Shown here: piece after piece, positions 1-8,680 of the stretch
Position numbering within the stretch: position 1 is the first letter of the stretch
How the letters are laid out: each line of letters begins with the position of its first letter
Notes under the pieces: generated by a model
Database searches by the model: none
Told to the model about the DNA's origin: nothing
The model's input: only the letters and a program-made list of their open reading frames with translations
Source of the DNA: Glaciimonas sp. CA11.2
GTDB taxonomy: Bacteria; Pseudomonadota; Gammaproteobacteria; Burkholderiales; Burkholderiaceae_D
Assembly: GCF_034314045.1 (NCBI RefSeq)
Contig: NZ_JAVIWL010000001.1
Location: 3,472,001-3,536,000 of the forward strand
Direction of reading: 5' to 3'
DNA length: 64,000 bases
Program-made: the position numbers and the translations under genes

Positions 1-1185
1 TTGCGCATTAAGTGCCTTTAGTGCGACCCGGGATTGTTTGTTTTGGTTCGTGAGCGCATGTTCGAGGCGCCGTGTTTGCTCTAGTAAAAGAATTCTTGCG
101 CGGCGCGTGTCCGGTAATTGTGCGGTTAAGCGTGTTCGCAAATGCAGAAGGCTATAGCGCGACTGTCTTAACGGAATAGTAGTGGCGTGCATCAATCGGG
201 TTTGCAGGGTTTGTGATTTCAGGCGCTCATGGCCGATTGTGGTCGCAGGGCTAACCAGGCGACGGGTTAGCCAGTCAAGGGTCTGGCCGGTTTCGCCGAG
301 TTGTCTGCGGACTGCGCGAGTCATATCAGCGGCATTGCTTGCTATTAACGACAGCCAGTCGTTGCGGGGGATTGCTGCCAGTTCGGCGGCAGCCGTCGGG
401 GTCGCTGCACGGACATCGGCAGTGAAATCGGCAATCGTGACATCAGTTTCATGACCGACGCCGGAAATAACCGGCATCGTTGCCGCAGCGATGGCACGGG
501 CGACGCTTTCATCATTGAATGACCAGAGATCTTCAATACTGCCACCGCCGCGGCAGACCAGCAATACCTGGCATTCGTTACGCGATGAGGCGGTGTTGAT
601 TGCTTTAGCAATTTTTTCCGCGGCACCTTCGCCTTGAACCGGCGTGGGATAGATGACCACGCGGACATGCGGTGCGCGGCGGGCCAGCGCTGTCAGAATG
701 TCGCGTAGCGCTGCCGCTTGCAGACTGGTAACAACGCCGATACAGGTGACGAACTGTGGGATAGGGCGCTTGCGAACAGGATCGAAAAGACCCTCTGCAT
801 TGAGTTTTTCTTTAAGTCGTAAAAATGCTTCGTATAGGTTTCCAGCGCCAGCCCGGCGGATGGCCTCTACATTTAGTTGGTAGTCGCCACGCGGTGCATA
901 GAGCGTGACCAGGGCGCGTACCTCGACCTTATCTCCCTCGCGCGGGGTAAATCCGGCATGTTGCGCACGGCCTTTGAACATGACCGAGCGCACTTGTGCA
1001 CCGTCATCTTTTAGCGTGAAATACCAATGACCGGAGGCCGCCTTCGTAAAGTTGGATATTTCGCCGGAAACCCACGTTAAGGGGAAACTGCGTTCTAACA
1101 TACGCGCCACGGCCTGATTGAGGGCGGAGACAGAGAGCACGGGTGCGCTGCCGACGCGACTGTCGGCGGGTGGGGCGAAAAGCAT
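1..1185 (-). CDS. xseA: Exodeoxyribonuclease VII large subunit (partial, C-terminus off window)
   Basis: XseA is the catalytic large subunit of exonuclease VII, a cytoplasmic nuclease that degrades single-stranded DNA from both ends and works with the small subunit XseB. The frame starts at ATG 1185 and stays open for 395 codons to the window edge. Family members are about 450 residues, so roughly the last 60 are missing. Residues 17-115 look like the OB-fold DNA-binding domain (WVSGEISNF at 38-46). The catalytic-domain signatures GGGSIEDLW (213-221) and [14 protein letters not shown] (241-254) are intact. The residues after about 290 are rich in Arg, Leu and Gln, as in the family's coiled-coil region. 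xseB is not in the window. Identification is secure. Confidence 0.96.
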   Translation of the reverse strand, partial: MLFAPPADSRVGSAPVLSVSALNQAVARMLERSFPLTWVSGEISNFTKAASGHWYFTLKDDGAQVRSVMFKGRAQHAGFTPREGDKVEVRALVTLYAPRGDYQLNVEAIRRAGAGNLYEAFLRLKEKLNAEGLFDPVRKRPIPQFVTCIGVVTSLQAAALRDILTALARRAPHVRVVIYPTPVQGEGAAEKIAKAINTASSRNECQVLLVCRGGGSIEDLWSFNDESVARAIAAATMPVISGVGHETDVTIADFTADVRAATPTAAAELAAIPRNDWLSLIASNAADMTRAVRRQLGETGQTLDWLTRRLVSPATTIGHERLKSQTLQTRLMHATTIPLRQSRYSLLHLRTRLTAQLPDTRRARILLLEQTRRLEHALTNQNKQSRVALKALNAQ

Positions 1186-1500
1186 TGAGACCTTCGGTGA
1201 GTGGCTTAGTTATTTATTTGCAAAAACACAATGGGATGTCATTCGAATGGCATTTAAATGTGACTTATTATTTGGCTGATTACTATGATTGCGTATTTGA
1301 AGCGATGCTACCCACACATTCAAGGCGCTATTGTAGAACGTAAAGCGACGAAAGACGGTCTGGAAGACACTTACTCGTTGTGCTCTTGGTTGCATCGCGA
1401 AAGGCCCATGACCAAAATACTGTGATCGATTTTTGCTGCACCTGTACGCAGTGTCTAAATAGTATTTGCAATCAACGACTTAAGTGTGTTGGAAGGTGCT

Positions 1501-1535
1501 TACACACAAAGTTATCCACATAATCTGTGGAAAAG
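1501..1535. repeat. Paired inverted DnaA-box element A
   Basis: A perfect DnaA box TTATCCACA lies at 1512-1520 and an inverted partner TGTGGAAAA at 1526-1534. A five-base AT-rich spacer separates them. ACACAAAG precedes the pair, as in the other elements. This is the first of four pairs with the same geometry. Confidence 0.7.
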
Positions 1536-1613
1536 TCCCGACGTGACGCGCAGGAATGCCTTTTTGGCGAATAATGGTCTGGCTAGCGTACTTTTGGACA
1601 AAGTGCGCGGATA

Positions 1614-1622
1614 TTATCCACA
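1614..1622 (+). promoter_or_regulatory. Single DnaA box
   Basis: A lone perfect 9-mer TTATCCACA lies between elements A and B without an inverted partner. By itself it would mean little, but it falls inside a local concentration of such boxes. Confidence 0.5.
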
Positions 1623-1670
1623 CCAATAAAAATCATTCTAATCAAGTACTTAACGCGAATCGGCCAGTCT

Positions 1671-1706
1671 TGTACACAAAGTTACCCACAATTTCTGTGG
1701 ATAACT
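1671..1706. repeat. Paired inverted DnaA-box element B
   Basis: The left arm TTACCCACA (1682-1690, one mismatch) and right arm TGTGGATAA (1696-1704, perfect) are separated by five bases. The sequence to the left (AATCAAGTACTTAAC at about 1640-1654) resembles that left of element C, so B and C belong to a longer repeat of about 75 bp. The element lies just past the stop codon of the metallopeptidase-like gene. Confidence 0.7.
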
Positions 1707-1742
1707 AAAAGGTTAAGACACGCTTGTCCTAAGCTTTGCTTT

Positions 1743-2900
1743 CTATTTTGGCTTCGGTTTCGGGTTTGGATTTGACTCCTGTTCGAATTTCGGTTTCGGT
1801 TGCACCTTTGCTTTTGCTTTTGCATTCGCTTTCTCTTTGGCTTTAACCTGGGCCAGTACTACCCGGTGAACGAAGTGCAACTTGTCCTGCACTGGCGTTG
1901 ATAATTTGAAAGGATAAGAGTCAGGCGTACCGACACTTCTGTTCAGACTATTCAACACGTAAGTCAACGCAAACCAGTTACCGATTATTTCTTCGAATGA
2001 GTCGATTTTTAGAGGTGGCGCACTGATGACCATTTCAGGCTCGGCAGCCTTCGGTGGACTCAGCGATAGTCCGCAGGTGTGAGCGGTTTCGAGTGTATCA
2101 ATCATGTGTAAGTAATGCGCCCACGTCTCTGCCCAGTCCTCCCACGGATGAGAACTGGCATAGATGCTGATGAAGTTTTTCTCCCAATCAGGCGGCGTGC
2201 CATTTTCGTAGTGGAGTTTCAGGCACTCGGCATAATCCTGGCGTTCATCGCCGAATAATTCTCGATAACTGTCTATCCAATCAGTGCCGGCAATCAATCG
2301 ATCAAAATAGTAATGTCCGCTTTCGTGGCGGAAATGACCTAGCAACGTGCGATAACCTTCGTGCATTTGCTCGCGGGTGCGCTCACGTTCTGACGGATCG
2401 GCCTCTATCACGTTAATGGTAATCAAACCGTTATCATGGCCGGTCATCACCGGTTCCTCGCTCAAACCATCCTCTAGAAATTGAAAGGCTAGCCCGCGCT
2501 CTTCATCTTGCTGCTTCGTTAGTGGGCGAAGACCCAGCGACCAAAGAGAATAAAGAAGGCGGCGCTTGGCAGACTCCAGCCGTTGCCAAAAAAGATGGTT
2601 TTTTTCTTTCAGCAACGAGGGAATGATGACTGTCAACTGGCAAGAGGCGCAAAACTCATTTTCGTCATCTGCATCCAGCATCCAGTTACAGACATGCTGA
2701 TTGACATAATTGCTACATTGTTTATAGAGGCGTCCGGCATCGGCCGGATTGAGACTGCGCCACTTGTTATCTTCAACTAATTCAAAACTATTGACCGCAC
2801 GTTGCTCGGGTTGGTATCCGAGGGTGCTTTCACAACTGAAACATAAGGTGTTTTCAAAAAAAACTTGTTGTTTACATTTATCACAATGAAAAGTTTTCAT
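1743..2900 (-). CDS. Zinc-ribbon protein with putative zinc metallopeptidase domain
   Basis: This 385-residue protein has the architecture of the putative zinc-binding metallopeptidase family (Pfam Peptidase_Mx, by recognition). Its N-terminus carries zinc-ribbon cysteine pairs at C6/C9 and C20/C23, with a further pair at C84/C87. A metalloprotease motif HESGH lies at 192-196, and WEDWAETWAHYLH (253-265) could give the third metal ligand. No signal peptide is visible, so a cytoplasmic place is likely; the substrate is unknown. The last 35 residues are a low-complexity tail of alternating Lys-Ala and Lys-Pro. The gene stands alone, with AT-rich sequence upstream, between two paired DnaA-box elements. 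That setting suggests it was inserted there. Confidence 0.8.
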   Translation of the reverse strand: MKTFHCDKCKQQVFFENTLCFSCESTLGYQPEQRAVNSFELVEDNKWRSLNPADAGRLYKQCSNYVNQHVCNWMLDADDENEFCASCQLTVIIPSLLKEKNHLFWQRLESAKRRLLYSLWSLGLRPLTKQQDEERGLAFQFLEDGLSEEPVMTGHDNGLITINVIEADPSERERTREQMHEGYRTLLGHFRHESGHYYFDRLIAGTDWIDSYRELFGDERQDYAECLKLHYENGTPPDWEKNFISIYASSHPWEDWAETWAHYLHMIDTLETAHTCGLSLSPPKAAEPEMVISAPPLKIDSFEEIIGNWFALTYVLNSLNRSVGTPDSYPFKLSTPVQDKLHFVHRVVLAQVKAKEKANAKAKAKVQPKPKFEQESNPNPKPKPK

Positions 2901-3290
2901 GTTTTTCCTTATTTTTTTGTCAATTTGGTGTTTATCAACCTAAAAACTAAGAATGATATCAACGACCATAAATCACCTCTTTTGAATTACATTTGTATGC
3001 ATTTTGTCGTTTTGTGTATTAGGGTTAGTAGTTCATTTTATATTATTAAATAACTATCAATGTGCTCTAGTCATGCGGAATGCTGCGGCACACTATTTTA
3101 TTTTTGTTGGAGTTGGTCTGACGATTTATTTTTGGGTCAGCCAGACATAAAACGACTGTTTATTCACTCCCAGGGCTGGAAATCATGGCATTGCATAAAT
3201 TGGGGGAGAGGAATACGCCACCCTTGCGTCCGAACTGCGCAGGAATCAAAACTCATTGCTAATCAAGTGCTTAGCCTACTTTAGACTGCT
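2901..3290. other. AT-rich gene-free stretch upstream of the metallopeptidase-like gene
   Basis: The stretch is strongly AT-rich, especially 2900-3060, and must hold the promoter of the minus-strand gene ending at 1743. The short open frames inside it have no ribosome site or recognisable product. I see no gene here. Confidence 0.5.
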
Positions 3291-3327
3291 TTGTGCACAA
3301 AGTTATCCACAAATTCTGTGGATAACT
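3291..3327. repeat. Paired inverted DnaA-box element C
   Basis: Both arms are perfect DnaA boxes: TTATCCACA at 3303-3311 and TGTGGATAA at 3317-3325, with a five-base spacer. The inverted arms extend to ten bases (GTTATCCACA and TGTGGATAAC). This is the best-preserved copy. It is preceded by AATCAAGTGCTTAGC, similar to the sequence left of element B. Confidence 0.75.
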
Positions 3328-3514
3328 ATTTTTCTATTGCTGCGCATTAGTGTAAGTCTGTATGTGCGGATACCTCAGTTTTTTATGAACATAGTATTTC
3401 CACTGATTTACTTTACATCTGGTTATTTGTAACAAAAAATCCAAACCACTTACCCATTCTGAACAATGGCAAAAAGATGAACCGAATCAACGTGTTAGAT
3501 TCTTCAAGGCTGAG

Positions 3515-3550
3515 TTGTTCACAAAGTTGTCCACAAAATCTGTGGAGAAC
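3515..3550. repeat. Paired inverted DnaA-box element D
   Basis: The arms TTGTCCACA (3527-3535) and TGTGGAGAA (3541-3549) each differ from the consensus box by one base and keep the five-base spacer. CACAAAG precedes the pair, as in the other copies. Confidence 0.65.
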
Positions 3551-3655
3551 TTTCTCGGTTGCAAATGGGAATATTCTTGAATTAGTTTGCTGCATTGCAC
3601 TTTTTTAATGCAGGGATAAATAAACCTTTTAAAACAATGATTTAGATTTCTGCAC

Positions 3656-3697
3656 TAGGACTTATCCACAATCTTATTCACAAAAAATGTGTGGAAC
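3656..3697. repeat. Degenerate DnaA-box element E
   Basis: A perfect TTATCCACA (3662-3670) is followed by a near-box TTATTCACA (3674-3682) and an inverted partial box TGTGGAAC (3690-3697). The regular spacing of elements A-D is lost. It is the last member of the group before exbB. Confidence 0.5.
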
Positions 3698-3829
3698 TTT
3701 TCCTGCTCGGGGAATGAAGGAGCTGAATAGAATAAATCAACGATCGATGGGCTTGCTCACTTCGCCTCAACAGTTTACATTCTGCTTCCATTAGACAGAC
3801 CTGTCTGCGGTCCTCTCAAGGAGTTTCTT

Positions 3830-4435
3830 TTGTTTGCCATTATTCAAGCTGCAGGCTGGCCGATCTGGCTGTTATTGTGTGCCTCCGTCATCGCTACTGC
3901 ATTGATCATCGAGCGCTTGGTTTATTTGCGTCGCTCGCGTATTTTGCCACCGCAGTTGTTGCACGAGGTTATCCTGGTTTATCACAACGGGCGCGCTAAC
4001 GCTGAAGTGATCACCAACCTGGAAAACAATTCCCCACTGGGACGCGTATTGGCTGCGGGTTTACGTAATGTCGATGCACCACGCGATATGATGAAAGAGG
4101 CGATCGAAGAAGCGGGGATGGCCACAGCGCATGAGTTGGCGCGGTTTCTGACGACCCTTGGAACGATTGCTTCGCTCGCCCCGCTGATGGGCTTATTCGG
4201 CACAGTGGTGGGGATGATTGAAATTTTTGGTGCGACCAATGGTGCGGGTACTGATCCCGCGCAACTGGGTCATGGGATTTCAGTGGCGCTCTACAATACC
4301 GCGTTTGGCATAGGTATCGCGATGCCCACGCTGGTTTTTTACCGCCATTTTCGGGCCACGATCGATAGTTTCATTGTCGCTATGGAACAGCAGGCGATCA
4401 AGTTTGTCGATATCGTCCATGGCGAACGGAAGTAA
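3830..4435 (+). CDS. exbB: ExbB/TolQ family proton channel subunit
   Basis: This inner-membrane protein of 201 residues belongs to the MotA/TolQ/ExbB family. With ExbD it forms a proton channel that turns the proton gradient into mechanical work on TonB-like partners. Three membrane segments are visible at about 10-28, 107-130 and 150-175. The second and third are rich in Gly, Ala and Thr, as usual in the family (for example GTIASLAPLMGLFGTVVGMI). The start is TTG at 3830, with the ribosome site AAGGAG six bases upstream; no ATG competes. exbD follows after 231 bases and tonB is absent. This exbBD-lpxK order is common in Burkholderiales. The exact partner, TonB-like or envelope-related, cannot be told from here. 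Confidence 0.9.
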   Translation: MFAIIQAAGWPIWLLLCASVIATALIIERLVYLRRSRILPPQLLHEVILVYHNGRANAEVITNLENNSPLGRVLAAGLRNVDAPRDMMKEAIEEAGMATAHELARFLTTLGTIASLAPLMGLFGTVVGMIEIFGATNGAGTDPAQLGHGISVALYNTAFGIGIAMPTLVFYRHFRATIDSFIVAMEQQAIKFVDIVHGERK

Positions 4436-4666
4436 GTATTTTTCGACGTATACTGCGCAGCGTCAGACGACGGCATTACAAACGACGGACGAACGGATTG
4501 CAGGGTGGAGCAGTATCTGTTCTGGTGCATCATGTGCGGTTTGACGATGCCGCTCACTACGGTTTTGAAAAGTCTATGGGACAAAACGCAGAAATCAATT
4601 TCGGTGCGAACTTAGGTGCGAATTTAGGTAAGACCGAAGCAGGAATCAATGCCAGGAGGATCATGT

Positions 4667-5104
4667 ATGAATTTTCGCAAAGGTAGAGCGCGCGAAGAAA
4701 TTGAAATTAATTTGATTCCGTTCATTGACGTATTGTTGGTTATTGTGATTTTTTTGATGGTCACAACAACTTACAGCAACTTAACCACGCTAAAGATTAC
4801 GTTACCGACCGCAGATGCAGGCAAGGCGATCGCGGAGCCGTTTCGTATTACAGTGGCGGTGACTGCGCAAGGTCAGTATGCGATAAATAAGGAGCAGGTG
4901 TCGTCGAGGGATGCTGAGGCATTAGCGCAGGATTTGAAGACGGCCGCACAAAGCGACCCCAATAAGTCAAAGGAAACGCCCGTGATTGTCATCAACGCGG
5001 ATGCGATGTCGCCCCATCAAACGGTGATTAATGTGTTGGAGGCAGCGCGTTTAGCTGGTTTTGAGAAAGTGACATTTGCTGCACAGGCAGCCGCCCACAA
5101 GTAG
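4667..5104 (+). CDS. exbD: ExbD/TolR family biopolymer transport protein
   Basis: ExbD has 145 residues here: a short cytoplasmic N-terminus, one membrane helix at about 16-37 and a periplasmic domain. NLIPFIDVLL (15-24) carries the conserved proton-carrying Asp at residue 21. The start is ATG 4667, chosen because AGGAGG lies eight bases upstream; an in-frame ATG at 4649 lies before that ribosome site and is unlikely. It pairs with exbB. The 231-base gap between the two genes is unusual, since exbB and exbD are normally adjacent or overlapping. The gap holds a short local duplication of GGTGCGAA-type sequence but no convincing gene. Confidence 0.92.
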   Translation: MNFRKGRAREEIEINLIPFIDVLLVIVIFLMVTTTYSNLTTLKITLPTADAGKAIAEPFRITVAVTAQGQYAINKEQVSSRDAEALAQDLKTAAQSDPNKSKETPVIVINADAMSPHQTVINVLEAARLAGFEKVTFAAQAAAHK

Positions 5105-5304
5105 TAAAAAGCAGGGATTGCTTGCTTTGTATCATGGCTTGTACGCATGTTGATCGATGTATTTCGATCAAGGTTTTTCGATCAATAGCATTACCTGACG
5201 CAGCGTGGTCGTTTATTGATGATAGATACGGTTCCTTCTTTCTGTTCCTATTCTGTTTTTTAATGTATTTCTTTTGATTCCTTTTTTATGACAGGTTATT
5301 CCAT

Positions 5305-6354
5305 TTGACTCGTAAGCTCTCCACGACCGAATCAGTGCTTACCGCGGCTTGGCAAAGACGGGGTTTGCTGGCGTGCTTGCTATGGCCGTTATCGTTATTA
5401 TTCTTGTGTATATCGGGATTACGTCGCATTTCGTATGTGATCGGCTTGCGTGCGAGTACGCGCTTGCCGGTTCCGATCATAGTGATTGGAAATATTTACG
5501 TCGGTGGTACAGGTAAGACGCCTTTGACCATCTGGCTGGTACAAGCCTTACGGCTGGCGGGATATACGCCTGGCGTGATTTCCCGTGGTTATGGTGTCAA
5601 TCCCAGTGTTGAAACACGCGTGGTGTCGACGAATTCGGTTGCAGCGGAAGTCGGTGATGAACCCTTGTTGATTGCTCAGCGCGCGCAATGTCCCGTGGTG
5701 GTGGGTCGAAATCGGGTTGCAGCGGCGCAAGCATTGTTGCAGGCGCATCCGAAGGTGGATGTGATTTTATCCGACGATGGCTTACAGCATTATCGGTTAC
5801 AGCGCGACATCGAAATTGTGCTGTTTGATAGCCGCGGACATGGTAACGGTTGGTTATTGCCAGCCGGTCCCTTGCGTGAAACGGCGTCCCGAAGGCGCGA
5901 CTTTACAGTGGTGAACCTGGGACGAGCGGCAGTTTTGCCGACTTCATTGCCGCGCTCGGCGATCCGTATGCAGTTGATCGGCGAGGTCGCAGAGCGCCTG
6001 AGTGATCGCTCGCAGACTTTCCGCATCGCTGATTTTTCGACCAAACTGCCGGCACCTCGGATTCTGGCCGCTGCAGGAATTGGCAATCCTCAACGGTTTT
6101 TTAACATGTTGTCCGGCATGGGTTTGGTATTTCACTCCCTGTCGCTGCCGGATCATTACGATTTTTCGACGAATCCTTTTGCTGCACTGGATGCAGAGAT
6201 CATACTGATCACCGAAAAGGATGCAGTAAAATGTAGTCAAATCAAAACCATCAAAAACGACCCGCGTTTGTGGGTTGTGCCCGTGACCGCGCAGATTGAC
6301 GTCGCGCTGATACAACAAATTGTGGAGAAACTCCGTGGACACCCAACTGCTTGA
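5305..6354 (+). CDS. lpxK: Tetraacyldisaccharide 4'-kinase
   Basis: LpxK phosphorylates the 4' position of the lipid A disaccharide precursor at the inner membrane, a late step of lipid A synthesis. The 349-residue length fits the family. A hydrophobic N-terminal segment (20-38) anchors it. The Walker A motif [11 protein letters not shown] is at 62-72 and the family motif DDGLQH at 157-162. The start is TTG 5305; the preceding AGG is weakly placed, so the exact start is less certain than the gene. The 3' end overlaps the next gene by 20 bases, which suggests translational coupling. kdsB follows, so two steps of LPS core and lipid A supply are grouped. Confidence 0.95.
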   Translation: MTRKLSTTESVLTAAWQRRGLLACLLWPLSLLFLCISGLRRISYVIGLRASTRLPVPIIVIGNIYVGGTGKTPLTIWLVQALRLAGYTPGVISRGYGVNPSVETRVVSTNSVAAEVGDEPLLIAQRAQCPVVVGRNRVAAAQALLQAHPKVDVILSDDGLQHYRLQRDIEIVLFDSRGHGNGWLLPAGPLRETASRRRDFTVVNLGRAAVLPTSLPRSAIRMQLIGEVAERLSDRSQTFRIADFSTKLPAPRILAAAGIGNPQRFFNMLSGMGLVFHSLSLPDHYDFSTNPFAALDAEIILITEKDAVKCSQIKTIKNDPRLWVVPVTAQIDVALIQQIVEKLRGHPTA

Positions 6355-6538
6355 TATTTTAGTTTGCCCTATCTGTAAAGGGCCTTTGCAGCATGATAAA
6401 AAAGCACTAGAACTGATTTGCAACGCCGACAGGCTCGCTTTTCCGATTCGCGACGGCATCCCTATTATGTGGGCGGACCAGGCGCGGGATCTGAATAGTC
6501 CAGCTGACCTGGTGGTCTCGGACGGCGCGCCGTCATAG
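6335..6538 (+). CDS. Trm112 family small zinc-binding protein (YcaR-like)
   Basis: This 67-residue protein belongs to the Trm112/YcaR family, small zinc-ribbon proteins that in other lineages activate methyltransferases; its bacterial role is unclear. The motif CPIC is at 11-14 and a further Cys at 29. The typical [13 protein letters not shown] segment follows (33-45). The start is GTG 6335, inside the end of lpxK, with GGAG seven bases upstream; an earlier in-frame TTG lacks such a site. The lpxK-ycaR-kdsB order is conserved in proteobacteria and supports an accessory role near LPS synthesis. Confidence 0.9.
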   Translation: MDTQLLDILVCPICKGPLQHDKKALELICNADRLAFPIRDGIPIMWADQARDLNSPADLVVSDGAPS

Positions 6539-6650
6539 CTGATAGCCGCCCGACTGAATTTAGCTTTTCATTTTATTTAGCTTTTCGTTTGCGTCTGCTG
6601 TTGCGTGACTGCTCAGATAGCTTATCAAATAGTCCCTATAAAGATCGCCA

Positions 6651-7403
6651 ATGTCCTTTACTGTCATTATTCCTGCGCGATTAGCATCGACCAGATTGCC
6701 AAATAAGCCTTTAGCTGATCTCGGCGGCAAGCCAATGATTGTGCGAGTCGCCGAGCGGGCGGCGCTCTCCGGCGCTGCTCAGGTCATCGTCGCAACTGAT
6801 CATGTCGACATTTTGATTGCGTGTGAGAAATACGGGGTTGTCGCACGTTTAACGCGTTCTGATCACCCTTCTGGAACGGATCGGATTGCGGAAGTGGCAG
6901 CGGGTTTAGGATTGGCGGCACATGCCGTAGTGGTTAACGTTCAGGGCGATGAGCCGTTAATTGATCCAGAATTGATTGCAGCCACCGCCGCGCAGATTGT
7001 AGATGGCGTGCCCATGGCAACGGCAGCGCATGCAATTAATAGTGTCGCGGATGCCTTTAACACGAACGTAGTGAAGGTGGTTGTCAGTAAACATGGTCGT
7101 GCGTTGTATTTTTCTCGTGCAACTATTCCCTGGCACCGGGATGGGTTTGCGCAATCGCGACAATCGTTGCCCAGCGACTACGTACCATTACGGCATATCG
7201 GGCTGTACGCCTATAGCTACGCGTTTTTACAAACTTATCCGACACTGACGGTGTCGCCATTAGAACAAATTGAAGCGCTGGAACAGCTTCGCGTGTTGTG
7301 GCATGGCTTTCCGATTGCGGTCCATATCGCGCAGGACGCACCGGCCGCTGGCGTTGATACACCAGAAGACCTGGAGCGCGTGCGACAATTTTTCAAGGAC
7401 TAA
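6651..7403 (+). CDS. kdsB: 3-deoxy-manno-octulosonate cytidylyltransferase
   Basis: KdsB activates KDO with CTP to CMP-KDO in the cytoplasm, supplying the sugar that joins lipid A to the LPS core. The length of 250 residues matches the family. The nucleotide-binding N-terminus [16 protein letters not shown] is at 5-20, followed by QGDEP at about 101-105 and a conserved ISRATIPW-like segment (here [12 protein letters not shown]). The start is ATG 6651. It lies 112 bases after the Trm112-like gene and probably shares its transcript. A weak stem-loop (CGCT/AGCG, about 7418-7432) followed by T-rich sequence comes after the stop. Confidence 0.96.
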   Translation: MSFTVIIPARLASTRLPNKPLADLGGKPMIVRVAERAALSGAAQVIVATDHVDILIACEKYGVVARLTRSDHPSGTDRIAEVAAGLGLAAHAVVVNVQGDEPLIDPELIAATAAQIVDGVPMATAAHAINSVADAFNTNVVKVVVSKHGRALYFSRATIPWHRDGFAQSRQSLPSDYVPLRHIGLYAYSYAFLQTYPTLTVSPLEQIEALEQLRVLWHGFPIAVHIAQDAPAAGVDTPEDLERVRQFFKD

Positions 7404-8408
<1,005 letters not shown>

Positions 8409-8409
<1 letters not shown>

Positions 8410-8440
8410 AAAAGAGCGGACCATGAGTCCGCTTTTTTTA
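8409..8440 (+). terminator. Rho-independent terminator after adk
   Basis: AGCGGAC (8415-8421) pairs with GTCCGCT (8427-8433) around a five-base loop. A run of T follows (8433-8439). The A-run before the stem makes it potentially bidirectional. Confidence 0.9.
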
Positions 8441-8680
8441 TTTCTATGCGCTGTAAAGATTGTAAAGAATTTCACATGTGGTTAGGATAGTAATCAATAA
8501 CCGTTAGTTTTAGACACGCCAGCCCAGGCCGACTTCTGAAAATAAAAGGGCAACAAAAAGTTTTTCAGTACACATGATTTGTAGATTGATGCGTATCCAC
8601 CAAAATGGCGGAACGCCTATTTACTTAATGTGGTTGTTTACTTTGTGATGGTTGTCCGTAATAAAACAGGAGGAGTCAAC

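Noticed and set aside
1..1185. Several short open frames on the plus strand and one on the minus strand (345-668).
   Set aside because: They lie in other frames of xseA, whose own frame is open and matches the family throughout.
1501..3700. Calling the DnaA-box cluster the chromosomal origin oriC.
   Set aside because: No dnaA, dnaN, rpmH, rnpA or gidA gene is near, the boxes are split by a gene, and no GC-skew switch can be read here. It is kept only as a DnaA-box repeat locus.
4498..4686. A 62-codon frame in the exbB-exbD gap.
   Set aside because: It overlaps the start of exbD out of frame and has no ribosome site or recognisable sequence.
5944..6459. A 171-codon open frame on the minus strand across lpxK and the Trm112-like gene.
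   Set aside because: Antisense to two conserved genes; no plausible product.
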